A stretch of DNA of 64,000 bases from Steromphala cineraria (Eukaryota; Mollusca; Gastropoda; Trochida; Trochidae), in contig OU744730.1 of the NCBI GenBank assembly GCA_916613615.1, positions 18,951,406 to 19,015,405 on the forward strand, written 5' to 3'. Positions 25,101 through 37,035 of this stretch are shown here, piece by piece. The translations under genes and the position numbers were made by a program. Each line of letters starts with the position of its first letter. Positions within the stretch are counted from its first letter, which is position 1. Below the pieces are notes generated by a model. It saw only the letters and a list, made by a program, of their open reading frames with translations. It was not told where the DNA came from and did no database searches.

Positions 25101-26130
25101 AGGATGGGGGTTCACAACTTTGATAGTAAGAAATTTACATGGAGATCGGTTTTCACTACGCTATCGTAGTATCAACCCTTATAAGGTGTCTCCATATATG
25201 GCATTTTTTTTGTATCATTACGCGTCTGAAAGAGCACCCCTCCTTTTTTTCAATAACTGTGCGTCCACGCCCTGTTATGTCAGGATTGTGCCAGGAATCA
25301 AAATGTCACTGTATTTTACATGGAACAATGCTGTTTGTACTTTCTGAATCTTGCCTATTAGCTTTGTTTACTTTTATAGTAAACCAAATTGAGAGGCTCC
25401 GCGCATCCCTTTTCTAATTTCCTTCAAACCAACAACCAAGTGATCGCGTCTCAGCAAACGTCTTTCATTATTTTTTATGCATATCTCTTCCCACATCTCA
25501 ACTGCTCTTTGGTGTTTCTATGCCCAGATTCCTCCATTTGAAGATGAAAAGAAAAACATTTATGCAACACCCCCCGAAGTAGTCGTCCATGAGTTCATTC
25601 ATGGATTGAAAAGCGGGATGCATGGTTTTCTCGCAAAACACGGGCATTGACGCGCTCCAGCTCATATTGCTAGGCTTTGCTTTTGTTTTGAAATTGAAAA
25701 CAAGTATAAAATTTAAATTGGTTTTCTTTGACAAATTTGCTTCTGTATTTTCACATTTGTCATGTTTTTTATACTGACAATTTGTTACTATGTATTTGTG
25801 GGCTCTGTGAATAAGCATGTAGCAGCTGGAAATCGAATTTTAGACCTAAACAACACATCAAGGAGCTCAAAATGGTCAAAATGGTTGAAATTTATGTTTA
25901 TCAAAGTACATACACAAATACAGGCTTTAACGTTAAGTATCAAGTGACTCAAAATCGATAGAAAAAAGGTCAGAAAAAAAAAATGCTAAAAAGTCTCCTG
26001 AAGCTAAACGTGTTGACAGAACTTGATGAAACTTTCAGGAATGACTCCTGACATGTTTATCTTTGTACTGAACACGCTGTTGATGCGGCTGAATCCTGTT
26101 GTCGCCGCTTGCGGCTATATTAGTTTGTTT
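22163..26130 (+). mobile_element. Tandem-unit element with GGCTGAATCC termini
   Basis: Starts with a hairpin, AAGGATTCAGCC-TTTC-GGCTGAATCCTT (22163-22190). It ends near GCGGCTGAATCCTG (26084) and GCCGC-TT-GCGGC (26104-26115). Inside are two copies of a unit of about 665 bp (anchor AAGTCGTAGGTCACG near 22474 and 23139) and partial third and fourth units (near 23830-23900 and 25935-26080) sharing GACTCCTGACATGTTTATC. A 2-kb interval (about 23.9-25.9 kb) without the unit interrupts them. Small open frames, such as 22629-22940, are repeats of one another. The superfamily is not recognised. Confidence 0.55.
24340..25010. repeat. About 190-bp tandem array (four copies)
   Basis: CAGATGTCGCATCG occurs at 24381, 24576, 24766 and 24955, periods 195, 190 and 189 bp. 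Units share CACCATTTCTTTACTTTTTC, CATGCTCATAA and GGTTCGGGAGGTACATG. The array interrupts the element at 22163-26130. Noncoding. Confidence 0.85.
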
Positions 26131-26752
26131 ATTTCTTTCAAAATATCAAATGGTTACAGTCACTTTTATTTTAGCTCATGGTTTTCGAATCAAATTGATG
26201 AACAAGAATTTGTATGCTACATCTGTCGAAGTATTAACATTCGAAATACATAACAGAAATTAATGTGGTTCATTTTAATCATGGTTATACACAAACATGA
26301 TATCAATATCACTTAAATGCCAAGACATAACAAGTGTAAGGCAATGGTGTCAATGTACAATGAAAATCAAATCTTGATGAGTAGAAACAAATATTTGGTA
26401 AACATGACTATTTGTTAGAACTGTATAAATGTGCAGTTCCTTCTTTGGTAGGTTTGAATGATGCTGCATGCATGAATATAGTGTGTAGATGAACATGTTG
26501 TAGAACACTAAGTCTTGAGATCTGTCGAGATTTGTGCAATAAACAATAATAATATCAAGGCTGGTAATATCAAAAGTTGTCACCAAGAGGTAAGAAACGA
26601 CTACTAAACGTGTACTGAATACATATATATAGCACTTTAACATCACCGATGTGCAACTTCATAATAGATAATATAACAAGTGTACTTGTTATAGACATTG
26701 GCTTGAAGCTTTTTCAATTTTCAACAATGACGGTAACGGGTTACTTCAGAGT

Positions 26753-27018
26753 CAGTCTAAGTAAACCTAGCCTCATTAATACTTGCTACACTCCCGATAT
26801 TGAGTCTAACAAGATGTAGTTACGGCTCGCGTCAGCCGACTTAACAAATTGACCAATCAGGGCTCGGCTTACCAAGCCGCAATAGTCTGCCTTCGCACAC
26901 ATAACGTTGGAGGGTCATAGGTCGCCGAAAGGTCGGCTGACGCGACCTCTTCTGTATCTAGCTAGACTCAATATAAGGAAGGTAGCGAGTATTATTGAGG
27001 CTAGTATTACTTAGACTG
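26753..27018. mobile_element. MITE with long TIRs and 9-bp target duplication (Mutator-like)
   Basis: A 266-bp element running from CAGTCTAAGTAAACCTAGCC to the near-complement ending ACTTAGACTG; the terminal repeats match over about 56 bp. It is flanked by CTTCAGAGT (26744-26752) and CTTCGGAGT (27019-27027), a 9-bp duplication with one change. Long TIRs and a 9-bp duplication fit Mutator-like elements. Second copy at 43422-43686; half copy at about 20.9-21.1 kb. Confidence 0.75.
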
Positions 27019-27260
27019 CTTCGGAGTACGGATTATGCTAAACATCAACAAATAAACGATTCATCGAACACTTAAAGGTTGGTACAATTTATCAGAACTT
27101 ATCTTGTTCTTAATAAAAAAATACATGTGACTTCTGAAACAGAATGCTTTAGATTTTTGCAAAATCAGAACGCAAATCACCGTTATCTCAGATTCCTTTG
27201 ACTGTAATATTGTACCCTTACATAAATCTATCATCATTTCAAAGACTTTTTTAGCATTCG

Positions 27261-30200
27261 TTAGGTAATATCCATCAACATAGAAGCCTTAATCCGGGTA
27301 CTCTGATCAGTGCCCGGATGTATTTGTCGCCGTATATCCGGCCGCGGTGTGGAAGTACACAGCGCATCTGCGAAGTGTGCAAAGTCGTCACCGAAGTCGT
27401 CGTTCTTCGGCAGTACTCGGTAACCTTCGCTATCGCTCGTCATCTCTGTTGACCTGTCACTGCTTGACGTTTGACTCTGAAGAGGTTCTGAACCTAGAAT
27501 TATGAAGATGGAAAAAAACTTCTGAACTTAATCGCAATAAAGTCACAAAATATTATTGATAATTTTAGTCGATGGAATATATACAGCTTGACATGAGATC
27601 GGAACAGAATTTCCTAGCCTTACTGGGTTCGTGTAAAAATTTACAGTATTCTTGTATCAAAACAACGTTTATCGAATTTGCTTTTTGGGAAAGAACTTCT
27701 TCTCGGCTTCAATTATTTCATCACATTCCCAATATAAGCGAATAGTCCAATATGATTAGTACATGATTATTTTCATATATGTTTGTGAGTGTAACATTTA
27801 GCTGTTATTGATTTAACAAGTTGACAAAGAATAGAATGCATCACTGCGACTTGAATTTCAACAACAAAATCACCCGATAGGAATGTCCCTTTAACTTGTC
27901 GATTAACGCTCAAGCAAGATCCCCTCACTCCTGCACCAGGCCGACTTCAGCACTATCGACAACTCCCTCTTGACATAATCATTTGGGCCTTTTCACCAAA
28001 GCGCATTGTCTGAACTCTTTGTCAGAATATGCACTTACATATCTATCGATAAGTTATATGGCGCTAAATATTCCCTGAACAAATATCTTCGTGATCCTGC
28101 ATATGCTGACCACACTGTGCATATGAATGGCTTGATTTGTATTATTCTATAACTTGTTTCACGTATAGATCCATATGGTTGAATCAGCTTCATCGTGGTG
28201 GTTATTCGACGAAAAACTCCTGTTATGCCCCTATTTCACTACGAGAGGAATTCTCACGAATCGCCACGATAGAGAAATATTTCACATTCGTGAACATTCG
28301 TAGACAATTCGTGATTTATTCTTGTGATTCGTAATGAATTCGTGATTGATTCGGCAATATTCTTACAATTCGTGGCATTCGTGAAAAAGTTTTTGTTTGT
28401 CAAAAAAATTTCCCGAATCAACTACGAATTTTGTTATCGTAGTTGTCTCGTTAACTATTCGTAATTAATTCGGGTCATTCGTAACAAATTCGTAACGAGT
28501 TCTTGGAAATTCGTGGTTGATATTTTTGATGGTCTCTCCCCGAATTATTTACGAATCATCTACGAAACAATTAGAATGTCCCGAATTAAGGACGAAACAT
28601 TCGTAGTATATTCGTAGTTGTTTCGTAGTTATATCGTACAATTCGTACATAATTCGTAGGCAATTCGTATTGGTTTCGTAGTGTTTTAGCATGAAAAGCT
28701 ACGAATTTTCGTAAACGTTTCGTACAAGTGAAATTGCAGTTCACGAATGTTGCCGAATATTCAAGAATGTTTAATTTACAATCACCTATTCGTGGCGATT
28801 CGTGAGAATTCCTCTCGTAGTGAAATAGGGGCATTAGTGTGTATGAGGCACATGACAGGAAATATTTGTTGTCGACATTTAGAAATAGTCGGAAATGTAC
28901 GTTTTTCGAGATTAGATATGAATTCCTTTCGCCAGCAACCCGAGTTACGGGGCAAAGTCGCTGATTGGCTGAGTCAAAGGATACTCTGACGGCTGTTATA
29001 ACTGAGCCTGGTATGATCTACATGCGTAGCGTAGTGCAGCAAATAGATCATATTTTAATAAGATTGTAGTACTGTGGCCTTTTGATAATGTATATAGTTT
29101 AAAAGGTTTAGAAAACATTGGATGGAAAGACTTTGGTAAAAGCATAATCATCCAGCACTTGACTTAACAGATACTAGGGTATGATTGGAACTATGCAGAT
29201 ACAAATACGCCGATCAAGAAGGATGGATTCGAATACAAAATATAGTTAATCAGATTCAACCGGAAGATTCGTCCATTCAATTCAGATTCATTCATTCCTG
29301 AAAGTTTCTGATTGTCCGTGTGAATTGCCCTTAGAAGAATGAGGAATATTATAAGAAAGGTCAGTTTATTAAGTATACTTCTCATAAGAAGTTAAGAGTC
29401 AATGAATACATGTACGTCAAGTTTAAGGATCACCTCATAAAGTCCGACTACATCGCGTTAGGGTGATACAGTTTCATTGATCCTTGTTTTGAGCATAAAT
29501 CGGACACTTTTGGGGAGACTGTCGTACTCGTTGGTTTGGAATATAGCAAATGCTTTATACACATTTGTCATAAGGATATACTGAGCTCATTTCTGCCCAT
29601 AAATTTAAATTAATATTATTCATGCATAGAATCATGCTAGGCAAAAAATAGGTTTGACACTTAAAGGAGCACTGGCGCGTTTTTGTTGTTGAAAATTTTA
29701 TATTTTCATTTTTTTCATTGATAACTGTACGTTAATGCTAAATGTATTACATTGATAGTGTCAAAAATCTCAATACACAAACCAATCATCCATAGTCAGA
29801 GAAGAAATTTTGACGTTTCACAGAGTCCATTGGCTGCCATTTTTGTGTGAACATCTTTAATTCCTTTTTATAAGAAAAGTGAATCGCATAACTGACCTTT
29901 ACATTCTGTATTTGATTTATTACTGCTTCATTTAGTTTAAATATCTTTAAAATCTTTCATTTCGAACCATTTATTTTCATTTTCCTGATATAACCTCATA
30001 TTCCCTCAAAAACGTGCTACTACCCCTTTAACTTATTTTGAGTAGTATATTTACCTGTCCTTTGATGTCTGGAACGGTCCCTGCGTCTCCTGAGGTAGCA
30101 CATGACCAACACCACCACTACCACGGCGACGACGAAGACGGCGACACTGACTCCTATCACTACAGAGACGTTGGTGTCAGACCCGCCCTTGTCCGCTCCT

Positions 30201-32435
30201 GGATAAAGAGTTTCCTTTATAGAGAGTTTCAGAATTGGAAATTCTGTACAGGTCAATTTCGGGACAGTTCTACATTATAGATTTAAAATTCTAATCAATT
30301 TATATTTATACGATGCGATAAGCTGAATGGTCCTTTTTATACATGTTTATGAAAATATTTTTGAGAATATTTGTACCTTTGATCATTTTGTATTTGTATA
30401 ATTTTGGTACAATTTTATTTCATGAAATTGTTGGAGGTAACAAAGGGTTATCAACTAGCACTTGAGTAAGGGGCAGGATGTAAGTATAAACATGGACTAT
30501 AAACTTTGTTAAGATTTGGTCTGTTAAAGTTTTGAGAAATCCTTTATAAAGTAATATCCAAGAAATGTATTTTGCTTGCTACTCATGAGCTTTTTACAGG
30601 AACATTCACAATATTTACAAAGGTTGAAATCAGAAAACAACAAATGTAGTAGCTACACATAAATGTATTCATAGCAAACAAGGAGACAAACAAGGTTAAT
30701 TAGTTGAAGAACCAAAATTCTCACCAGTATACGGTAATTTCATCTATAACATGTTGTTTCTTTTCTTTATGTGAAAACCTGAGTTCAACTAACGAAGACG
30801 TAATGAGACCAGGAATGAATTCCTTCCATTATTGCTGCTTCATAAGACTAACATCTTTCACATGTTTGGGTGGCGAATGATGGATCATTATCGGAGACTG
30901 AATTAATCTTGTAGCATGTCAACAATTTGACACGAATAAAAAATTGCTGACTTGGACACATGTATTTAACGAGAGGATGTGACAGCCTATACAGAGACAA
31001 ATATACAATTAGACCATGAATCAACTTGACAAATAGCTTATGTAACTCTGTGTAACATGAATGCATGCTACAAGTGCATATATCCTCTTGTTTGTCATTT
31101 TTGATGAGATAATGTTGACTGAACATGTACTTCCAGTGATGACTCACTGTATCTTTGTGAAATCATGAGTGACGTAGGCCACACTGCTTGACTAAGAGTT
31201 AAGACTTTGAACGTAATTCTAGAAATAATTCATATTTTTAACAAAAAATATATTTATATAGGCTTGCATTTGTATTGTTGGTATCGTCTCAAAAGACAGA
31301 ATTCCCAAAAGACAGAACGCTTAAAACAACACTTTTCGTGGTTGACAAATGATGTGTAACATGGCCTCTACCCTTTTAAAACCTTGATTAGCTTAATGAG
31401 GACCTAGATTGTATTTTAAGGCTCCACTAAATCTATTACCAAGTCATGGATCAGGGCTAATGCACTGGCATTTCAGTAACCCATTATCTGAAATGTGCGA
31501 ATCGGGAAGACTAGCATGTGTGTCAACATCATTCCTTAGGATTCCAACACGGATTGTCATGAATAATGTACTTTTTAATTAAATTAAGTGATGATATTAT
31601 CAATTTCTATCTACCCACCACATATCTGTTCGTCCTCGCCGTTGTTGCAGTCACTAATGCCGTCACAGAGTCTCCCAGCAGGTAGACAGCGTCCGTCTCC
31701 ACACCTGTACTCTTCCACGTGGCATGCTACAGTGGAGTAAGGAGTAAATTACTTATAGCTGGTACGATTATAGAATCTTTCCTTTATATACTAACAATAA
31801 GCGTAAATCACGTCAAAAGTAATGAGAGATAATACTTCCTCAGCTGATTAGAATTATACATACCGCAGGTTATCGGTTTACAGAGTAAAATAGCATTTCT
31901 TGTTTTACAATAAAATAACTATGACAAATTAATCAAGTGAAGTAAGTAAACATTGGTATTTTTCCGCTTCATATTCAAAAGGATAAAGAACAAGAACAAA
32001 CCGTTTCCAAACCGTAAACCGTCACTAAATGATCATTAGCTTTGAATATATAATCTCGTAACGAAAACAAAGTGTCCTGTCTAAACTGAAAAGTTTACAG
32101 TTTCAGCCTCAATTTAAACCCTTTTAGTAAAATTAAATTGTTTCTCGTTTTCAAATCAGCGCAAGTTTGAACGTAATGCCTTATAATTACCAAACTCTGC
32201 ATAAGATTCGGACAGAGATAAAGTAGCATTCAAACTTAATACAAGTTTGTATATATTCAACTCGAGTTTAACAGGCCCCACCTCTTATACATAAGCAATG
32301 ATGTACTTACGACAGCGTTGATTGACAGGTACACAAATCTGGCTGTCACAAAGCTTGTAGTTGTCTTGACAATCGCCACGCACTTGTCGTTCTGCACGTG
32401 AGGAACTCATTGCAAGGGACGGAAATCAGGGCATG
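27261..32435 (-). CDS. LDLa-repeat single-pass membrane protein (3' half; 5' exon damaged)
   Basis: Exons (minus strand): 32311-32435, 31619-31726, 30055-30198, 27261-27493 with a TAA stop; the last three join in phase 1. Exon 31619-31726 is a canonical LDL-receptor class A module: six cysteines, CGDGRCLPAGRLCDGISDC and NGEDEQIC, with the acidic calcium-binding residues intact. Exon 30055-30198 gives a spacer, a run of about 24 Val/Ile/Ala/Leu residues (transmembrane helix) and the stop-transfer YLRRRRDRSRHQR. The last exon is an acidic, Ser/Thr-rich cytoplasmic tail of 78 codons. The upstream exon also encodes Cys-rich LDLa-like sequence (DNYKLCDSQICVPVNQRC) but its 5' part is split over three frames. 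Signal peptide and further ectodomain exons were not found. Ligand unknown; a lipoprotein-receptor or sorting-receptor type is possible. Confidence 0.75.
27770..27893. mobile_element. Half copy of the TTAA / GGGACAGTCC inverted-repeat family
   Basis: Read in reverse, it starts TTAAAGGGACATTCCTATCG and continues with AAATTCAAGTCG and AATGATGCAT-like blocks also found in the complete element at 49263-49502. No second terminus is present, so it is a truncated relic inside the LDLa gene's last intron. Confidence 0.5.
28226..28833. mobile_element. PIF/Harbinger-like MITE packed with ATTCGT motifs
   Basis: A 608-bp element with 43-bp perfect terminal inverted repeats starting TGCCCCTATTTCACTACGAG, flanked by TTA on both sides (28223-28225, 28834-28836). 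A 3-bp TTA/TAA duplication is the PIF/Harbinger hallmark. The interior is non-coding and consists largely of spaced ATTCGT/ACGAAT hexamers in both orientations. It lies in the last intron of the LDLa gene. Confidence 0.8.
29661..30031. mobile_element. TTAA-flanked inverted-repeat element, copy 2
   Basis: TTAA at 29661-29664 and 30028-30031, terminal AGGAGCACTGGCGCG against AAAACGTGCTACTACCCCT; same family as 2958-3321 but more diverged. Its right end lies 24 bp from the 5' splice site of the LDLa gene's transmembrane exon (exon edge at 30055). Confidence 0.8.
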
Positions 32436-34049
32436 CTGAAATATACAAATGTGATGTTGATATTTGCCGATTAGTTGATATCAATAAGCAAAACCCAAAT
32501 TGATACTACTATAATTTTAAAATTCTTCTACTACATAATTGTAAATGTTTTTTCTATAGCCATTGGTAAAGTGGCGATGCCATCTGCAAATTTGGAAATC
32601 TTTGCATAGCTGCAAACATTGAAATAATTTGAACCAAAATTCTGAATGTGAAATGTGAAAAGAGAGGATAAATTGCAAAACATGTGGTATCTAATGTGAA
32701 GTACTCGCTGCAAATAAAAACGGTTCAATCGTTACCATGTTGAAATGTAAATTAAAGCTTACCTATAACGCACTAATTTGTAAGTGCTTGCTGAATTAAA
32801 CATTCCTTTAAAGTTACCCTTTAGTTATTTGGATATTTGAACATGTCATGCCAAAATCGTGGTGTCATCATTCATCATTCATCATCATATCATCTTATAC
32901 TCAACAGTTTAAATTTGAATATTTGGGTGTCCTTCCCGTTTTTTGTTAAATAATATGGGGTGATAATACGCGTGTAAGTATAATAAGTAAGTTTTTTTGC
33001 TATCATGTCCTGTTCAAGATAAGAACTCGTTAGTGTTCGTCATAATTGGAGGAGATATCCTTGTTTTTTACTTGCTCTGTCATATTATGACATTAGTTTC
33101 AAGGTAATGTCCGTCTAAATCTCCATTCCTTGAAAATAGTGAACCTGAATAAGAGTTAGGTTTAGAGAGAGACATTTCCCGACTTAAATATATGCTAAAT
33201 GCATATTCAACTTCATACCATAAAAACCTGATGTATGTGAAATAGCAAGTGAAAAAAATTAAATTGTAATGTTCCATTACAGCCAAATAACAGAGCGAGA
33301 GAACAAGACTGATACATAATAATATTTAAATGATATTGAGATAATTTATATACTATATGTTTTTATACCATTTTTCAGAAGAAGCTTTTCATTTCACCGA
33401 CAAAACATTGAATCGTGGTACAACAAATTGAATTGATATACGAATAAGGCAACTTCATAAATAGGTGACCAAGATGACCAAAAGAAGATAAATGAAAAAT
33501 ATTTGCATATTGCATTATGCTTTTAAGAAAATAATGTACCTTTGTAGGTAACATTATTTCGACAATAGCTATATCAAAAACATACATTTACGTATATATG
33601 ACAAGCCGAAAACCGTGAATGCTTATGATTACGCGTGTTATTGATAACAAATCGTATAATTACCTATGACATATGGCCAGGTATTTTCAAAAGGTGTTCT
33701 TAGCTATAGATCAGTTATAATGTGAAGTATAAACAAAATAAAATTTGTCAATTTGTACTTTGTCTTCGCTGTCCTTAAAAGCTTCACGTGCCACGTGCTT
33801 GACATTGAAACTATTCTTAGTAAAAATAATTATGTTTGGCCTTTTAAATCTTTATACAATAACACCATTGTTAGAAACGTCAAAAAATGATTTAATATAA
33901 CTTTATAACTCGCATGACAGAATATACCCAGAGATGACATTTCTAGAAATGAGCATGTCAGATTCCATGCGCTTAGGAGGACTTCTACATTATTGATGAA
34001 TGTTCAAAAATCGAAAAAATAGCCTTATCGTTTTTTAATAGATGGGCAT
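32436..34049. other. AT-rich DNA upstream of the visible LDLa exons, no gene recognised
   Basis: Nothing with a domain or clear exon signature was seen. It probably holds an intron of the LDLa gene; its 5' exons may lie here or further right, unrecognised. Confidence 0.4.
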
Positions 34050-34058
34050 GATGCGAGT

Positions 34059-34329
34059 CATCCTGTCTCATGATACGAACGTTACCGTTAACTCCACTAA
34101 TCTGTACCCTGGGCTCAGAAGCTAGATTCGCTCGCGCGGCCCGACTTAGGATTTATAGCTAATTAAATTACCTACCTTTTCAATAAAATTTCAACGAGAA
34201 AATAATTTGATTGGCTATGTCCTTATTTATATATTTATATAAAGTCGGGCCGCGCGAGCGAATCTAGCTTCTGAGCCCAGGGTACAGATTAGTTGAATTA
34301 GCTTAATGTTCGTTCCCTGAGACAGGATG
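34059..34329. mobile_element. Mutator-like MITE inside satellite DNA (88-bp TIRs, 9-bp duplication)
   Basis: A 271-bp element. Both ends read CATCCTGTCTCA inward, and the inner part of the arms (from CTAATCTGTACCCTGGGCTC to GCGCGGCCCGACTT) is perfectly complementary; arm length about 88 bp. GATGCGAGT flanks it at 34050-34058 and 34330-34338. GATGCGAG is also the conserved start of the adjoining satellite monomer, so the element landed in a monomer and duplicated 9 bp of it. Confidence 0.85.
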
Positions 34330-35780
34330 GATGCGAGTAGGAAATTGAACTCGAACAAGTGCTCACAGAAACAGTGCGGAGCTGAGGCTGCATTATAGGT
34401 GTGTAATATCCATATTAAACGAAGTTCAATGCTAATCTTAAAATAACATCCCCTGACCACTCATGCTTAGATTGACATGATGCGAGAAGAACATCGAACT
34501 TGAACACGTGCTCAGAGAAAGAGAGTGCGAAACTGTTGAGGCTGCATTATAGGTGTTCAAAATCCATAGTAAAGGAAGTGGCTATAGATAGCTAAAAAAA
34601 AACATCGACACGCTAGGATGAAAATGATGCGAGTAGGAAATTCAACTTGAATACGTGCTCGGAGACGGAATGCGAAACTGTTGACGCTGCATTATAGGTT
34701 TACAAAATCCTTAGCAAACGAAGTTGCAATGCTTATCTTGAAATAAACATCCCCTGACTATTCATGCTTAGATTGACATGATGCGAGAAGAACATCGAAC
34801 TTGAACACGTGCTCAGAGAAAGAGAGTGCGAAACTGTTGAGGCTGCATTATAGGTGTTCAAAATCCATAGTAAAGGAAGTGGCTATAGATAGCTTTAAAA
34901 AAAAAACATCGACACGCTAGAATAAAATGATGCGAGTAGAAAATTGAACTTGAACACGTGCTCGGAGACGGAATGCGAAACTGTTGACGCTTCATTATAG
35001 GTTTTCAAAATCCTTAGCAAACGAAGTTGCAATATATCTTTAAAAAAAACATCTCCTGACCATTCATGCTTAGATCGACATGATGCGAGTAGGTCATATA
35101 ACTTGAACACGTGTTCAAAGAGACATTCTATGAAGCTGTAGAGCCTACATTATTTATGCACAATATCCATGGTAAAGGTAGATGATATAGCTTACATATC
35201 GATCCCATGGCCAAACATTGACCTCTTGACTATTCCTGCTTATAGATTGACACAATACGAGTAGCAAAATGTACATGAAACTCGTGTTCAAAGAGACATA
35301 TTGTAAAACTGTAGAGGTCTGCATTATTGATAATGATTGGTAACCATTATATAGGAAAAGGTTTTACACATCCTTCCCATGAGACTGGCATGATACCGAT
35401 AGGAATTGAACTTGAACACGTGCTCAGAGACACAGACCGTGAAACAGTATAGGATGCATTATTGATAATGCTAGAGATCCAGTATATAGAAACATGCTAT
35501 ACGTATCCATACACTATAAACGACTTTCTCCTCCCATGTTTGCATAGATGAACATAAGAATAGGAAAGTAAAATCGAACACACAGGGACAGACAGTGAAA
35601 CAATATAGGCCGCATTATCTATAATGTTCGAGATCATAATAGTAAATGAAAAGATAATGCATATAAACCAAGAACGGATATACCCTTACCGCGACTGCTT
35701 ACAATGACGTTATATCATCATGCATTGTGAACTTGAAGTTGAACATGTGTTTAGAGAGACATGGGATCCAGCTGGAGACC
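34330..35780. repeat. About 150-bp satellite array with dimeric higher-order period
   Basis: GATGCGAG begins monomers at 34330, 34479, 34626, 34780, 34929 and 35082 (spacing 147-154 bp); decayed monomers continue to about 35.78 kb. Alternate monomers are most alike: 34479 with 34780 (301 bp) and 34626 with 34929 (303 bp). Conserved blocks include GAACACGTGCTC and GCTGCATTATAGGT. Divergence increases to the right. Confidence 0.85.
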
Positions 35781-37035
35781 TAAGATCTATTGAAACCTTC
35801 TATGGGGGATCAATAGAAAATATCTGTAATATCCGAAAGATTCAAAAGCAGAAGCAGAATGACTTGTTGACAGCTGGTGAACGTTAGATTAAGGGTATGA
35901 GGCGTGATGATAAAAAACAAGCTGTTACTCAAAGCCTTACATTGTTGTTTCATATTGCTGCTTTTCGCCAAGAAACCATGTTCTTTGTTACTCCTATCAT
36001 GTGTTGCTTTACAATAAGAAAACCAAGCGATGCATCATGTATGACGAATTTCGTATTAAAGAACCGACTTTAAACTTGTTCTGCATTATTCGGCTTAAAT
36101 GATGTTCAAACACATATTTCACAAATAGAGAAAAAAAATATTATTAAAAACATTATTTAGAACGTTGAATGATGATCATATGATTACCTTAATCTTGTAA
36201 ACCCATTTCCCCAAAAGGCATGGTTCATCATATGTTCACCATGTTATAACCTTTTCTATTGTGTAATAATATTGCAGCTATATCTGCCTTAATACAAACT
36301 TAATAAAATTTCTGCCTCAAAGGGTCTAGTACCTTGTACAGTTGGTGCAATTTACATCCCTCCTGAACAACTATACCTCACATCTATATCTTTGTCACGC
36401 AAGCCTCAGACAGCCAGGTAAACTTATTGTTCAAACAAGCGAATAGGTATCTCGGTTTAATTGAAGTGGAGGTATTTGAAGATGTAATCTAGAACACTAT
36501 CAGGTGTGACAATCGACAAACACGGCGTCTATGTTACCCTCAATCACGACGGATAAATGCCCCCGTTGTTTATAGCAATATTATGGTAACCCGAGCCAGT
36601 AGCTCATATCGCAAGACGGGAATAAATAAACTTGTTGGCAGTTTACCTTTATAACATACCGTACATAACGCGCACCTGTTAGGGTGATAAAACATGGGGT
36701 CAGCTTATTCATACACTTAACGAACCATTTCATATTCATGGAATTTGTGCTGCAAATAAAGTCTAGATACTTTTCTTTTCAAATGTTCACCTTTATGTGG
36801 GATTAATAAGTTTCGAAATCTTATTGTTTTTCATGAATATAACTATTTTCTTATTATATGTTCTTATTTCAAATTCGTATTTTATAGTACTATTCTGTCT
36901 AATAAAACATACTTGATATGTTACAAATGAATATTTGCAAATGTACTGTAATGTTTTGGTTACAGGGGATTACGTTTCATTTACAGTTAAGCATTCATTG
37001 TTTGATATACATTGACTTTTATTTTGATTAATAAC
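35781..37035. other. Intergenic DNA, nothing recognised
   Basis: AT-rich sequence without credible open frames, inverted repeats or known domains. Confidence 0.5.

Noticed and set aside
30038..30280. Plus-strand frame of 80 codons
   Set aside because: Antisense shadow of the transmembrane exon on the minus strand, which has correct splice sites and a clear helix.
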